64,000 nt of DNA, taken from Lactobacillus sp. ESL0785 (lineage in GTDB: Bacteria; Bacillota; Bacilli; Lactobacillales; Lactobacillaceae). Position numbers and translations under genes: made by a program. Below are positions 52,871 to 62,797 of the stretch, piece after piece. The stretch covers positions 1,426,001-1,490,000 of the forward strand of contig NZ_CP113916.1 in assembly GCF_029395455.1 (NCBI RefSeq), read 5' to 3'. Position 1 is the first letter of the stretch. Every line of letters starts with the position of its first letter. The notes under the pieces were generated by a model. The model worked only from the letters and a program-made list of their open reading frames with translations, did no database searches and was not told the DNA's origin.

Positions 52871-53106
52871 GCAATCGAAGAGGTTGCAATTGCTATCAGT
52901 AAATTAGTTGAGTTTTACTTGAACTATGAAGCTAATTGAAAGGAGAAATTGCCGAAGCATTAATTCGTAAGTACGGATTAATAGCTGGGACATAACTAAA
53001 TAAGTTATGGACTGTCGTAGAAATTCTACGGAGCGCTTCCGACAATTTGATACCAGATATTAATTCAGGTTCTTTTGTTTCAGCGCAAACAAAAGAACCT
53101 TTTTTG
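52871..53106 (+). promoter_or_regulatory. lysine riboswitch (L-box) with terminator
   Basis: The order GAAGAGGTTGC, ATCAGTAA, TTGAAAGGAGAAATTGCCGAAGC, GCTGGGACATAAC, GTTATGGACTGTCG and GGAGCGCTTCCGACA matches the conserved five-helix L-box aptamer. It is followed by a 14-bp terminator, AGGTTCTTTTGTTT / AAACAAAAGAACCT with T6 (53067-53106). High lysine should terminate transcription ahead of lysA. Confidence 0.93.
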
Positions 53107-53131
53107 TTAGCTAATTTTTGGAGGGATCGAC

Positions 53132-54424
53132 TTGGTTAACGTAAATTCGCAAGGACATTTAACAATTGGTGATTGTGACGCACTTACACTCGCAGCCGAC
53201 TTTGGAACACCGCTGTATGTCTACGATGTTGGACAGATTAGACAGCAAATGCGGCAATTTCACCACGCTTTTAAAAATACTGGAATTAAATATGCGATTA
53301 GTTATGCTAGCAAAGCTTTTGCTATCAGAGCTATTGACCAAGTTATCGCTCAAGAGCACGGTCACCTTGATGTTGTGTCTGCAGGTGAATTATTAACCGC
53401 CTTACAAGCGGGCTTTCCTATGGCTGATGTTAGTTTTCACGGCAATAACAAGTCACTGGCAGAATTAAAATTAGCCCTTGATAATCATGTTGGCACCATC
53501 ATCATCGACAATTTTTACGAATTAGACTTGCTTAATCAGCTACTGGCTAAGCAAGCAGGCCAAGTGAACGTCATGTTACGAATTGCTCCCGGCATTTCTG
53601 CTCATACCCACCGCTACATTCAAACTGGTCAAGTCGATAGTAAATTTGGCTTTGATGTCCAATCTGGGCAAGCTGAAAGAGCATTACAATTAGTCCGCAA
53701 AAATCCGCAGCTAAATCTTTTAGGCTATCATGCCCACATTGGTTCACAAATCATGGCAGTAGCAGGGTTTACTGCCCTCGTTAAAAAAATGGTGCAGTTA
53801 GCAGCAACTTGGCAAAATAAATATCATTACGAACCACAAGTTTTAAATTTCGGCGGTGGTTTTGGAATTAAATATACGGATGCTGATCACCCACTTGACC
53901 CCCAAGTCTTTGTACAAGACATGGTTGCAACTCTGAAAAAAGAAATTGCAGCAACTAAATTATCCGTGCCTGAAATTTGGCTTGAACCGGGGCGGTCAAT
54001 CGTCGGTCAAGGCGGCTACAGCTTATACACAATTGGTGCCCGCAAAGAAATCCCTCATGTTCGCACCTACATTAGCGTTGATGGCGGCATGGGCGACAAC
54101 ATTCGCCCCGCACTCTATCAAGCAGATTATCAAGCAGTACTTGCCCAAAACCCGTTAGCTGCACCACAAGAAACAGTCACCATTGCTGGACGCTATTGCG
54201 AATCTGGTGATGTGCTGGTCAAAGACCAACCATTACCAAGCAGTAATCCCGGCGATGTCTTGGCAGTTTTAGCAACTGGCGCTTATGGGTATTCAATGGC
54301 GTCTAACTACAATCGCGTACCCCGACCTGCTGTGGTTTTTGCTGAAAACGGCAAAGCCAAGCTGGTTGTCAAACGCGAAACCACCGCCGATTTAACCAGA
54401 CTCGACCTCAATTATCTTAAGTAG
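53132..54424 (+). CDS. lysA: diaminopimelate decarboxylase
   Basis: 430 residues from a TTG behind TTGGAGGG. The PLP lysine is in YASKAF, with [28 protein letters not shown] and CESGDVL as further fold-III decarboxylase motifs. It converts meso-diaminopimelate to lysine. It is the first gene after the lysine riboswitch, so the last enzyme of the pathway leads the operon. Confidence 0.96.
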   Translation: MVNVNSQGHLTIGDCDALTLAADFGTPLYVYDVGQIRQQMRQFHHAFKNTGIKYAISYASKAFAIRAIDQVIAQEHGHLDVVSAGELLTALQAGFPMADVSFHGNNKSLAELKLALDNHVGTIIIDNFYELDLLNQLLAKQAGQVNVMLRIAPGISAHTHRYIQTGQVDSKFGFDVQSGQAERALQLVRKNPQLNLLGYHAHIGSQIMAVAGFTALVKKMVQLAATWQNKYHYEPQVLNFGGGFGIKYTDADHPLDPQVFVQDMVATLKKEIAATKLSVPEIWLEPGRSIVGQGGYSLYTIGARKEIPHVRTYISVDGGMGDNIRPALYQADYQAVLAQNPLAAPQETVTIAGRYCESGDVLVKDQPLPSSNPGDVLAVLATGAYGYSMASNYNRVPRPAVVFAENGKAKLVVKRETTADLTRLDLNYLK

Positions 54425-54438
54425 CAAGGAGAAAACCA

Positions 54439-55146
54439 ATGAAGCAAAACGCACAAGAAATTATTGATTTTATTAGCAATGCAGAAAAAAAGACCCCCGT
54501 TAAGGTTTACCTTCAGGGGACTTTAACTAACTTAGAGGTACCACAAAATATCCAAGCTTTTTTAGATGACAAAATCGGTATTTTGTTCGGTGACCTAGCA
54601 GATATCCAACCATTTTTACAGGCCCAGCAAGCGCAAATTACCAGCTATCACCTTGAAAACAATGCCCGCAACTCTGCCGTACCTTTGCTTGATTACACGC
54701 AAATTGATGCTCGGATCGAACCCGGTGCCATTATTCGTGATCAAGTAAAAATTGGTCCGCATGCCGTCATTATGATGGGGGCTGTGATTAATATCGGGGC
54801 CGTCATTGGTGCTAATACCATGATTGACATGGGCACAATTATCGGGGGTCGGGCACTTATTGGTCAAAATGTCCATGTTGGTGCCAATGCCGTAATTGCT
54901 GGAGTCATTGAACCCGCATCTGCTAAGCCAGTACAAATCGACGATCATGTTCTAATTGGTGCTGGTGCCGCAGTCTTAGAAGGTGTCCATATTGGTAGTG
55001 GCGCTGTAATCGGTGCGGGCGCAGTTGTGACAAATGATGTTGCGTCCAATACTGTAGTCGCTGGTGTGCCTGCCAAAGTAATCAAGCAAGTTGATGAAAA
55101 AACCAAAAGTAAAACTGGTCTAGAAGCCAGCTTGCGAAAGTTGTGA
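54439..55146 (+). CDS. dapH: tetrahydrodipicolinate N-acetyltransferase
   Basis: 235 residues. An N-terminal DapH domain is followed by left-handed beta-helix hexapeptide repeats ([55 protein letters not shown]). It acetylates tetrahydrodipicolinate and so commits the pathway to the acetylase branch. It is 14 bases after lysA, behind CAAGGAG. Confidence 0.93.
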   Translation: MKQNAQEIIDFISNAEKKTPVKVYLQGTLTNLEVPQNIQAFLDDKIGILFGDLADIQPFLQAQQAQITSYHLENNARNSAVPLLDYTQIDARIEPGAIIRDQVKIGPHAVIMMGAVINIGAVIGANTMIDMGTIIGGRALIGQNVHVGANAVIAGVIEPASAKPVQIDDHVLIGAGAAVLEGVHIGSGAVIGAGAVVTNDVASNTVVAGVPAKVIKQVDEKTKSKTGLEASLRKL

Positions 55147-55150
55147 GCCA

Positions 55151-56302
55151 ATGAATTTCACTAACCAAGAGCTGATTACAATCAGGCGACAATTACATCA
55201 AATTCCTGAGTTGGCACTGCAAGAGTTTGCAACACAAAAATTGCTGCTCAAGTTGATTACTAGCCTACCGACACAATACTTAACAATTAAAACTTTCTCC
55301 GAACTGCCAACAGCAATCATGGTTCACGTCCAAGGTAGCGAACCACACAAAACAATCGGCTACCGTGCCGACATTGACGGCTTACCAGTTGCAGAAAAGA
55401 ATAATCTGCCTTACAAATCAAAGCATCCCGGTATCATGCATGCTTGTGGTCATGACGTGCACATGACAGTGGCACTTGGTGTTTTAAGTTACTTTGCAAC
55501 TCATCAACCACAAGATAATTTAGTCTTTTTCTTTCAACCAGCTGAAGAAAGTCAAAGTGGCGCTAAAATTGCCTACGATCACCAGTTATTTCAAGGACAA
55601 TTTGCATTAACTGAAATTTATGCTCTGCATGATACTCCAGAACTGCCAGTTGGAACAATTGGTACCAGACAAGGCACACTTTTTGCTGGTACTACCGAAA
55701 TTAATGTTGACTTTTATGGTCAAGATGGACATGCAGCTTACCCACAAAAAGCCAATGATATGATCGTTGCGGCTGCTGCTTTCATTACACAAGTACAAAC
55801 TATTATTTCACGCAGTATTGATCCTTTGCAGGCCGGCGTAATTACTTTAGGCAAAATGACAGCTGGCAATGTACGCAACGCTATTGCCGGGCAAGCTCAC
55901 CTTGAAGGAACTATTCGCGGCTTAACGCAACCAATGATTACGTTAATTAAACAGCGCCTACAAGAAGTTGCTTCTGGCATTGCTACCAGTTATCATGCAC
56001 AAGTAAAAATAAATTTTAATCAGGGCGGTTATTTTCCCGTTGAAAACAATCCAGAATTAACTGCAAGCCTGATTACTTTTCTCCAGCAAGCACCACAAAT
56101 TAATTACGTCCAAACCGCACCAGCAATGACCGGTGAAGACTTTGGCTATTTAGTCAACAAAATTCCGGGGGCGATGTTTTGGCTGGGGGTCGGAGATCAT
56201 GGATCATTGCATTCAGCCACTTTCAACCCCGATGAACAGGCAATTATGGTCGGTGTCCAAACTGTCAGCGATTTTTTAAAAACCAGAATGCAAACAAATT
56301 AA
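55151..56302 (+). CDS. dapL: N-acetyldiaminopimelate deacetylase (M20 family)
   Basis: 383 residues. The M20 metal ligands are visible in HACGHDVHM, the catalytic Glu pair in QPAEESQSG, and a later ligand in YALHDTPELPVG. GEDFGYLV near the C-terminus is also typical. It removes the acetyl group from N-acetyl-LL-diaminopimelate. It starts only five bases after dapH. Confidence 0.92.
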   Translation: MNFTNQELITIRRQLHQIPELALQEFATQKLLLKLITSLPTQYLTIKTFSELPTAIMVHVQGSEPHKTIGYRADIDGLPVAEKNNLPYKSKHPGIMHACGHDVHMTVALGVLSYFATHQPQDNLVFFFQPAEESQSGAKIAYDHQLFQGQFALTEIYALHDTPELPVGTIGTRQGTLFAGTTEINVDFYGQDGHAAYPQKANDMIVAAAAFITQVQTIISRSIDPLQAGVITLGKMTAGNVRNAIAGQAHLEGTIRGLTQPMITLIKQRLQEVASGIATSYHAQVKINFNQGGYFPVENNPELTASLITFLQQAPQINYVQTAPAMTGEDFGYLVNKIPGAMFWLGVGDHGSLHSATFNPDEQAIMVGVQTVSDFLKTRMQTN

Positions 56303-56318
56303 TTAAGAAAGGATAAAT

Positions 56319-57245
56319 ATGTTACTCAAAGATGCAGAAATTTTAACAGCAATTGTTACTCCCTTTAATGAAGGTGGCACCATCAATTACTCAGGACTTG
56401 AAGAACTCATTAATCACTTACTTGCACACGGTAGTCAAGGCTTCGTCGTCGGTGGGACAACCGGTGAAGTTGCTACGCTAACAGCTAATGAAAAGTTAGC
56501 ATTGTACCGTAAGTTTGTCGCAATTGTTGCTGGTCGAGTGCCAATCATTGTAGGCACTGGTTCTAATAATACGCAGGCCACAATTAATTTTAGTCAAAAA
56601 GTCGGTCAAATTAAGGGAATTACGGCCCAATTGGTTGTAGTTCCCTACTATAATAAACCTAATCAACGCGGGATGCTGGCCCACTTTACTGCAATTGCCC
56701 AGCAAACTAACTTGCCAATTATTATTTATAACATCCCCGGACGAACAGGTGTCACCATGAGCAACGCAACGATTTTAGAGCTAGCAAAAAACCCGCAAAT
56801 CATCGGCGTTAAGCAATGTACAACAGTCAGTGACTTAGAATATTTAGTTGAACACGCACCACAGGATTTCTTAGTATTCAGTGGTGAAGATGCCCAAAGT
56901 TTAGCAGCTAAGACAGTCGGCGCTCAAGGAATTATTTCGGTTGCTTCACATATTTATGGCGATCAGATGCAACAAATGTATGCTGCTCTAGATGCTGGTC
57001 AAGTCACCACAGCTGGCGCATGGCAACGCAAACTTACACCTAAAATGGCAGCCTTATTCATGTTTCCTTCACCATCTGGAGTTAAGGCACTTTTAAATGC
57101 CCAAGGCTTTCACACAGGCAATTGTCGCCTGCCAATTGTCAACTTAAATGATGATGAAAAAAGGCAGCTGGCACATCAATTAGCACTACCAAATGATGAT
57201 TTAAGTCAGCCCATCAGTTTACAGTTAGGAGAAAATCATGTTTAA
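56319..57245 (+). CDS. dapA: 4-hydroxy-tetrahydrodipicolinate synthase
   Basis: 308 residues. [15 protein letters not shown] matches the substrate-binding GTTGE motif, YNIPGRTGV holds the catalytic Tyr, and IIGVKQCT carries the Schiff-base Lys. It condenses pyruvate with aspartate semialdehyde. Its end overlaps dapB by eight bases. Confidence 0.96.
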   Translation: MLLKDAEILTAIVTPFNEGGTINYSGLEELINHLLAHGSQGFVVGGTTGEVATLTANEKLALYRKFVAIVAGRVPIIVGTGSNNTQATINFSQKVGQIKGITAQLVVVPYYNKPNQRGMLAHFTAIAQQTNLPIIIYNIPGRTGVTMSNATILELAKNPQIIGVKQCTTVSDLEYLVEHAPQDFLVFSGEDAQSLAAKTVGAQGIISVASHIYGDQMQQMYAALDAGQVTTAGAWQRKLTPKMAALFMFPSPSGVKALLNAQGFHTGNCRLPIVNLNDDEKRQLAHQLALPNDDLSQPISLQLGENHV

Positions 57246-58005
57246 AGTATTAATTGCCGGTTTTAACGGCGCCATGGGCAAAAAAGCAGTAAAGCTAGTC
57301 AACCAAATGCCAGACTACCAACTCGCTGCAGTTTTATCACCCCACCTATCTAGTCTAAGGCCAAGTGATTATCACCTTGATGCAACCGTTAAGCTTTTTA
57401 CTAATCTAGAAGAAATTGATGGTCACTATGATATTTGGCTCGATTTTACTATTCCAAGTGCCGTTTACGCTAATACCAAATTTGCTATCACTCACAAAAT
57501 TCAACCTGTAATTGGTACTTCTGGATTAACAGATGAGCAGACCCAAGAATTACAAAAATTAGCTCAAAAAGAGCAAGTCGGTGGAATCATCGCCCCTAAC
57601 TTCGGACTTTCAGCGGTTTTACTAATGAAATTTGCGCAAATAGCTGCAGCTTATTTTCCTAATGCAGAAATCATTGAAATGCATCATGCCGATAAAAAAG
57701 ATGCGCCGTCAGGAACCGCAATTAAAACAGCACAAACAATCGCTCAAAATCGTCAGTCTAAAATCAATGCCAATTTCAATCACAATCCTGCCCGTGGCGC
57801 AGATTGCTACGGTATTCCTGTCCATTCTGTTCGCCTTCCCGGCTATCTTGCCCATGAACAAGTTTTATTCGGCAGTCCTGGTGAAGCACTAACTATCAGA
57901 CAAGATTCCTTTGACCGTGATTCCTTCATGCACGGCGTCAAATTAGCTTTAACCAAAGTTAAACACTTAGACCATCTAGTTGTTGGCCTAGAAAATATTA
58001 TTTAA
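57238..58005 (+). CDS. dapB: 4-hydroxy-tetrahydrodipicolinate reductase
   Basis: 255 residues. The N-terminal nucleotide-binding motif is [13 protein letters not shown]. Catalytic region [13 protein letters not shown] corresponds to HHxxKxDAPSGTA. The ATG lies inside the dapA end, behind GGAG, indicating coupling. Confidence 0.96.
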   Translation: MFKVLIAGFNGAMGKKAVKLVNQMPDYQLAAVLSPHLSSLRPSDYHLDATVKLFTNLEEIDGHYDIWLDFTIPSAVYANTKFAITHKIQPVIGTSGLTDEQTQELQKLAQKEQVGGIIAPNFGLSAVLLMKFAQIAAAYFPNAEIIEMHHADKKDAPSGTAIKTAQTIAQNRQSKINANFNHNPARGADCYGIPVHSVRLPGYLAHEQVLFGSPGEALTIRQDSFDRDSFMHGVKLALTKVKHLDHLVVGLENII

Positions 58006-58020
58006 TAAGGAGAACATCTT

Positions 58021-59199
58021 ATGCCAAAATTATTTTCTGCTTTAAAAGAAATTGAAAACGAACGCTTATTAACCACTACGCCATCAGCAATTCGAAAATT
58101 CGATCAAGAAATTTCCGGAGTTCCCGGAATTATTAAGTTAACCTTAGGTGAACCTGACTTAGATACTCCCGAACATGTTAAACAAGCAGCTGTTGAAAGT
58201 ATTACAAATAATGAATCTCACTACGGCCGCCAAATGGGTGATCCTCGCTTGTGCCAAGCAATTAGCACGTATTTAAAGCGGAAACAAGATTTAGATTATA
58301 ATCCTGAAACAGAAATTATTGTTACTGTTGGCGCAACCGAAGCAATTGCAGCCACAATTGTTTCCTTATTTAATCCTGGTGATGAAGTTATCGTTCCAAC
58401 CCCAACTTTCGCACTCTACTTTTCACTCTTGCATCTCTTCGGAATTAAAGCAATTACGATTAACACAGCAGCAACCAACTTTTTGTTAACCCCTGAAAGC
58501 TTAAAGCAAACCTTAGCTGAACATCCACAAGCAAAAGGCATTATTTTAAACTATCCCAACAACCCAACAGGACGAGAATATTCTGAACCTTTAATTAAGA
58601 AGTTGGCAGCAATTCTCAAAGAATATCAACTCTATGTCTTATCCGACGAAATTTACAGTGAATTAATTTACGGTCAAACGCATTATTCGATTGCGCGGTG
58701 TTTACCAGAGCGAACAATTTTAATTAGTGGTCTATCCAAATCCCACGCTATGACTGGTTATCGGGTAGGCTACCTTGCAGCACCACAAGCAGTTATCAAG
58801 CCAATTACGACTACTCACGCATTGCTTGTAACTGCTGTACCTAATATGACACAAGCTGCTGCTGCCGAAGCCTTATCTGTACACGGTGATCACGATCCTA
58901 AAGAAGCCGTTAAGATTTACGCTGAACGGCAAAAAATCATTAGTGCTGGTCTAACTAAACTCGGATTTAAAGTCATTCCTCCAGAAGGGGCATTTTATCT
59001 ATTTGCTAAAATTCCTAGTCAATATGGTAATGATGACGTTAAATTTGCACAATTGTTAGCTCATGATGCCCGTGTCGGTTGTATTCCCGGCAGTGCCTTC
59101 GGTGCTGGCGGTGAAGGACATGTTCGCTTTTCTTATGCAGCTAGTCAAGCAAATATTCAAGAGGCACTTTCAAGAATTGCCGAATTTTTAAATAAATAA
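58021..59199 (+). CDS. patA: N-acetyl-LL-diaminopimelate aminotransferase (class I PLP)
   Basis: 392 residues. LTLGEPDLDTP, GATEAIAATI, NYPNNPTGREYS and the PLP-lysine motif SGLSKSHAMTGYRVGY place it in class I aminotransferases. Its position among the acetyl-pathway genes assigns it to the aminotransferase step rather than a general aspartate aminotransferase. It follows AAGGAG 15 bases after dapB. Confidence 0.9.
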   Translation: MPKLFSALKEIENERLLTTTPSAIRKFDQEISGVPGIIKLTLGEPDLDTPEHVKQAAVESITNNESHYGRQMGDPRLCQAISTYLKRKQDLDYNPETEIIVTVGATEAIAATIVSLFNPGDEVIVPTPTFALYFSLLHLFGIKAITINTAATNFLLTPESLKQTLAEHPQAKGIILNYPNNPTGREYSEPLIKKLAAILKEYQLYVLSDEIYSELIYGQTHYSIARCLPERTILISGLSKSHAMTGYRVGYLAAPQAVIKPITTTHALLVTAVPNMTQAAAAEALSVHGDHDPKEAVKIYAERQKIISAGLTKLGFKVIPPEGAFYLFAKIPSQYGNDDVKFAQLLAHDARVGCIPGSAFGAGGEGHVRFSYAASQANIQEALSRIAEFLNK

Positions 59200-59213
59200 A
59201 GGAAGTAATAATA

Positions 59214-60263
59214 ATGAATGGTTATAATGTCGCAATTTTAGGTGCAACTGGTGCCGTAGGCGGACGCTTAATTAGTGAGCTGGCACAAGCAAATATTCCC
59301 GTGAAGAACTTAAAGCTGCTGGCTTCTAAAAGATCTGCTGGCAAGACTTTATCGTTTAACGGCCAACAACTAACAGTTGAAGAAACAACACCTGCTTCAT
59401 TCAAAAACATCGACTTAGTTTTAGCTTCAGCTGGTGGCAGTGTTTCACAAAAATTTTTACCAATTGCTGTAAACGAGGGAGCAGTTTGTGTTGATAATAC
59501 TAGCGCTTTTCGAATGGATCCCGAGGTACCCTTAGTAATTCCTGAAGTTAATCGCGCTCAACTTAAGCAGCACCATGGCATCATCGCTAACCCTAACTGC
59601 TCCACCATCCAAATGGTTATGGCATTAGCGCCAATTTATCATGCTTTTGGGTTAAAGCAAGTAATCGTTTCAACTTATCAAGCAGTTTCTGGAGCTGGAC
59701 AAGCTGCTTGGAATGAAATGCTTGAGCAAGCACAGCAACGACTAAATGACGAACCAATGACCGCAGCAATTACTCCTGTTAAAGGCGCTGACCACCACTA
59801 CCCATTAGCCTTTAATTTATTGCCACAAATTGATGTTTTTGAAGATAATGGCTACACTCATGAAGAATGGAAAATGATTCATGAAACGAAAAAGATTTTA
59901 CTTAATGATATGGACAGTTCTGATATTAAAGTAACGGCAACTTGCGTTCGTGTTCCCGTTGAATTAGGACATGGTGAGTCCGTCTACTTTACAGTTAATG
60001 ACCAACAAGCAACAACTGTTGACTTACGCCAAAAATTAAGTAAGATGCCTGGAATTATTGTTCAAGATGATCCGAAACAGCAGCTTTATCCACAACCATT
60101 AACTGCTGCTGGTAAGAGAGCAACTTACGTTGGTCGCATTCGCGCTGATGAGGAAAATCCAGGTGCCTTTAATATGTGGATTGTGGCTGATAACTTACTT
60201 AAAGGTGCAGCCTGGAACACGGTTGAAATTGCTGAATGCTTAGTTGAAGACAAGTTAATTTAG
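59214..60263 (+). CDS. asd: aspartate-semialdehyde dehydrogenase
   Basis: 349 residues. NADP motif GATGAVGGRLI, catalytic Cys in NPNCSTIQM, and RVPVELGHGESV with the substrate-binding His. It reduces aspartyl phosphate from LysC. It is the last gene of the operon, followed by a strong bidirectional terminator. Confidence 0.96.
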   Translation: MNGYNVAILGATGAVGGRLISELAQANIPVKNLKLLASKRSAGKTLSFNGQQLTVEETTPASFKNIDLVLASAGGSVSQKFLPIAVNEGAVCVDNTSAFRMDPEVPLVIPEVNRAQLKQHHGIIANPNCSTIQMVMALAPIYHAFGLKQVIVSTYQAVSGAGQAAWNEMLEQAQQRLNDEPMTAAITPVKGADHHYPLAFNLLPQIDVFEDNGYTHEEWKMIHETKKILLNDMDSSDIKVTATCVRVPVELGHGESVYFTVNDQQATTVDLRQKLSKMPGIIVQDDPKQQLYPQPLTAAGKRATYVGRIRADEENPGAFNMWIVADNLLKGAAWNTVEIAECLVEDKLI

Positions 60264-60299
60264 ATTAAAGCAGTTGCAAATTTGCTTTTAAAAAAGCAT

Positions 60300-60339
60300 A
60301 AAAAATAGTGCTAGCTTTTTATACCAGCACTATTTTTTA
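60300..60339. terminator. bidirectional terminator after asd
   Basis: AAAAATAGTGCTAG ... CCAGCACTATTTTTT: a long stem with one mismatch, suitable for asd and for the convergent SLAP protein gene. Confidence 0.85.
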
Positions 60340-60373
60340 GTCCAAATTAGCAACTATTAATAGTTCACAGACC

Positions 60374-62389
60374 TTACTTTATGTTATTTAACCAAGTATA
60401 TTGATTATTCTCTAATGCTAGATAAATAGTCTTAAATTTTGCAATCTCATCTGGCGTTAGTTTATTATTTATACTTTGAATACTACCTAAGATACTAGCA
60501 AGTTGATTCTTAATATCTGAATCTTCAAACGGAGCGACAATACCAACTAGATCTTGATAAATAGCTTCTAAATCTCCTTTATGAGAGATAATATTTTGAG
60601 GATCATCAATTGGCAAATTTCTAATTTTTTGTAAAATATCATCTATCTTGGCTTGAATTGTTTCTTCAGGGATCTGTAACTTACCTGCATCAGCTTTAAT
60701 AGTTTCAATGCTATGATTAATCGCTAAAAAGTCTGGTTGCAGTAATTGAATAAGGTCACCAATTGCAGCTAAGTTTGGATCTGAATTACCCTTCAAACCT
60801 GCTAATTTACCATAAATATCTTGAAGCTCACTAATTTGTGTAGAACCATTAGTACCAAAGCTTTGTCCAGTAAGGGCAATACCCGCTAACAGATCTGATA
60901 TATCCGCACTAACATGCTTGCCGTTCTCAGTGTTAGCAAGGTCTTGAATATCTTTATAAAAATTTTCATAGATAGCAGGCAGCTTATTTATATCTTGATT
61001 ATTTAAAAAAGTATTAATATCGTTCTCAATTGCATCATATTCACCTGTCTTCAAGTCAGCACTTAAACTAGTTAAAGCAAGGCAAATTTTTTGCATTCCC
61101 GGCTGCACACAAGTAATAAGATCTTTAATTTCATTCAAAGTGACATCGTCACCACTATAATTGCTAAAAGTATTATAAATTTCTTTTAAATTAGCAACTT
61201 GCTCATCATTAAGACTATCACCTATTGAACGGATACCATCCCAAACAGTTACTAAATCAGGATCAATATCTATTCCTGCTAATTCTTGGTTAATCCTAGC
61301 CATATCGTTATGAACTGGTACAAGCTTTTTCTGAAAATCAATTACATCAGTATAAGATGCTAAAACTTTGATATCCTTCAGAGTTTGCTCAATATCAGCT
61401 TGCAATTGTACATATTTAGGATCAGTAATTTTACCGCCTAAGCTGTTTAAACCATCGTTAACTTTTTTTATTCCTGGATAAACAGCTTTTAAAACAGAAG
61501 CTATATCTCTAGAGACTTTACCCGGTTCACTTGGGGTTGTACTACTGTCAGAGTTACCATTATTAGGCTTACTTGGCGTTGCACCACTATTGTTGGTATT
61601 GTCAGAATTACCAGTACTTGGCTTACTTGGCGCTGCTGCACCACCATTGCCTGTACTTCCTGAATTACCAGTACTTGGAGCACTTGGCGCTGTTGCACCA
61701 CCACTATTATTTGCACTACCTGAATTGCTGTTACTTGGCTTACTTGGCGTTGCTGCACCACTATTATTTGCACTACCTGAATTGCTATTACTTGGCTTAC
61801 TTGGCGTTGTTGATTCAGGTGCCTTTGTCTTCAAGACAGGAACATACTTGCCATTTCCTAAATTATAGTATTTCTTACCTTTAATGGTTTTAATACCATA
61901 GACCTTAATTTTTTCACCTTTATTAAGTGGCTTCTTACTTACAAGTTCACACTTACTATTATAAATATACGATTTATTCGTGAGCGTTATAATTTTAGCC
62001 ACAGTTATGTTTGCAACTAGAACATATCTGCCACGACTTAAATTATAGTACTTTTTACCCTTAATAATCTTAGTACCATAGACCTTAATTGCCTTACCCT
62101 TTTTAAGAGACGAACCAATTTTCTTGCCATTCTTATTATAAACAGCTGCATTCTTCTTAACTCTAGCTGACTCAGCATGCACTTTAACAATCTTTTTGTT
62201 GACTGCTCTTGCTTCAACAACTGAGCTAGTTAGATTAGGATTAACCTTAGAAACCAATGTTAGTCCACTTAGAACACTACCAGCAGCAATTGTTGTTACC
62301 AATAAGTTACGAGTAGTCTTATGAAACTGCTCATTTTTTAATGCTTTGGCAACATCTTTTTGTAATTTACGTTTATTATTAAAATCCAC
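60374..62389 (-). CDS. secreted surface protein with N-terminal SLAP repeats and repetitive linker
   Basis: 671 residues from a GTG behind GGAGG. A long signal region (KTTRNLLVTTIAAGSVLSGLTL) precedes two SLAP-type repeats at about 70-190 (AAVYNKNGKKIGS, KAIKVYGTKIIKGKKYYNL, then KIKVYGIKTIKGKKYYNLGN). A linker of tandem Pro-Ser/Asn/Gly-rich units follows at about 195-290 (PSKPSNSNSGSANNSG). The C-terminal part, about 290-671, holds helical repeats with recurring YPGIKKVNDGLNSLG-like blocks. SLAP domains bind the cell wall. They are usually C-terminal, so the N-terminal position here is unusual. Ligand unknown. Confidence 0.8.
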   Translation of the reverse strand: MDFNNKRKLQKDVAKALKNEQFHKTTRNLLVTTIAAGSVLSGLTLVSKVNPNLTSSVVEARAVNKKIVKVHAESARVKKNAAVYNKNGKKIGSSLKKGKAIKVYGTKIIKGKKYYNLSRGRYVLVANITVAKIITLTNKSYIYNSKCELVSKKPLNKGEKIKVYGIKTIKGKKYYNLGNGKYVPVLKTKAPESTTPSKPSNSNSGSANNSGAATPSKPSNSNSGSANNSGGATAPSAPSTGNSGSTGNGGAAAPSKPSTGNSDNTNNSGATPSKPNNGNSDSSTTPSEPGKVSRDIASVLKAVYPGIKKVNDGLNSLGGKITDPKYVQLQADIEQTLKDIKVLASYTDVIDFQKKLVPVHNDMARINQELAGIDIDPDLVTVWDGIRSIGDSLNDEQVANLKEIYNTFSNYSGDDVTLNEIKDLITCVQPGMQKICLALTSLSADLKTGEYDAIENDINTFLNNQDINKLPAIYENFYKDIQDLANTENGKHVSADISDLLAGIALTGQSFGTNGSTQISELQDIYGKLAGLKGNSDPNLAAIGDLIQLLQPDFLAINHSIETIKADAGKLQIPEETIQAKIDDILQKIRNLPIDDPQNIISHKGDLEAIYQDLVGIVAPFEDSDIKNQLASILGSIQSINNKLTPDEIAKFKTIYLALENNQYTWLNNIK
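61500..61820 (-). repeat. DNA tandem repeats coding for the Ser/Asn/Gly/Pro linker
   Basis: Units carrying ACTTGGCTTACTTGGCG alternate with GCACCACTATTATTTGCAC and variants, about six imperfect copies of roughly 50-60 bases. Such slippage-prone repeats allow linker length to vary between strains. Confidence 0.8.
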
Positions 62390-62797
62390 TTTTACAAACC
62401 TCCATAATAATAATAAATACCATACAAACTTATGTATTATATGATAATACTAATTATGTACAAATCAAGAGTGCGCTTACAACAGGAAGACATATTTTAA
62501 TTATTTCAGCTAACTATATATAAGTTTTTAGCCATAAATAATAATTAATTTAAATATTTATTAAAAAATGCAATATAAGCTTTTAAATTATCAACATATT
62601 TTAAGCCGGATATTGTGAACAATTAAAGGAATACAAAACTCAGCTGTTTAATTAAGCAAGTCCAACTGTAAAATCATGTCTATATAGGCTATATTTAATT
62701 TAATTAGCAGAATTAGAATAGCTACCAAATAAGCTATTCTAAAAAACACTTCAAGTATAATCGCTTAAAGTGCCATTTATTCATTAAATTTTTGTAA
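62390..62797. other. 408-base spacer between surface protein genes
   Basis: It holds the ribosome site of the SLAP gene, an AT-rich presumed promoter region, and at the right end two consecutive hairpins: 62714-62740 (AGAATAGCT / AGCTATTCT) and the terminator at 62741-62772. Nothing else is recognised. Confidence 0.5.
62741..62772 (-). terminator. terminator of the SEC10/PgrA-type gene
   Basis: Minus strand CACTTTAAG, eight-base loop, CTTGAAGTG followed by T6. Confidence 0.75.

Noticed and set aside
61500..61820. CRISPR-like array
   Set aside because: The repeats are in frame, imperfect and code for a protein linker; there are no spacers or cas genes.
61573..61884. Plus-strand ORFs rich in Leu/His/Tyr opposite the surface protein stalk
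   Set aside because: They are produced by the tandem repeats coding the linker on the minus strand and have no start signals.
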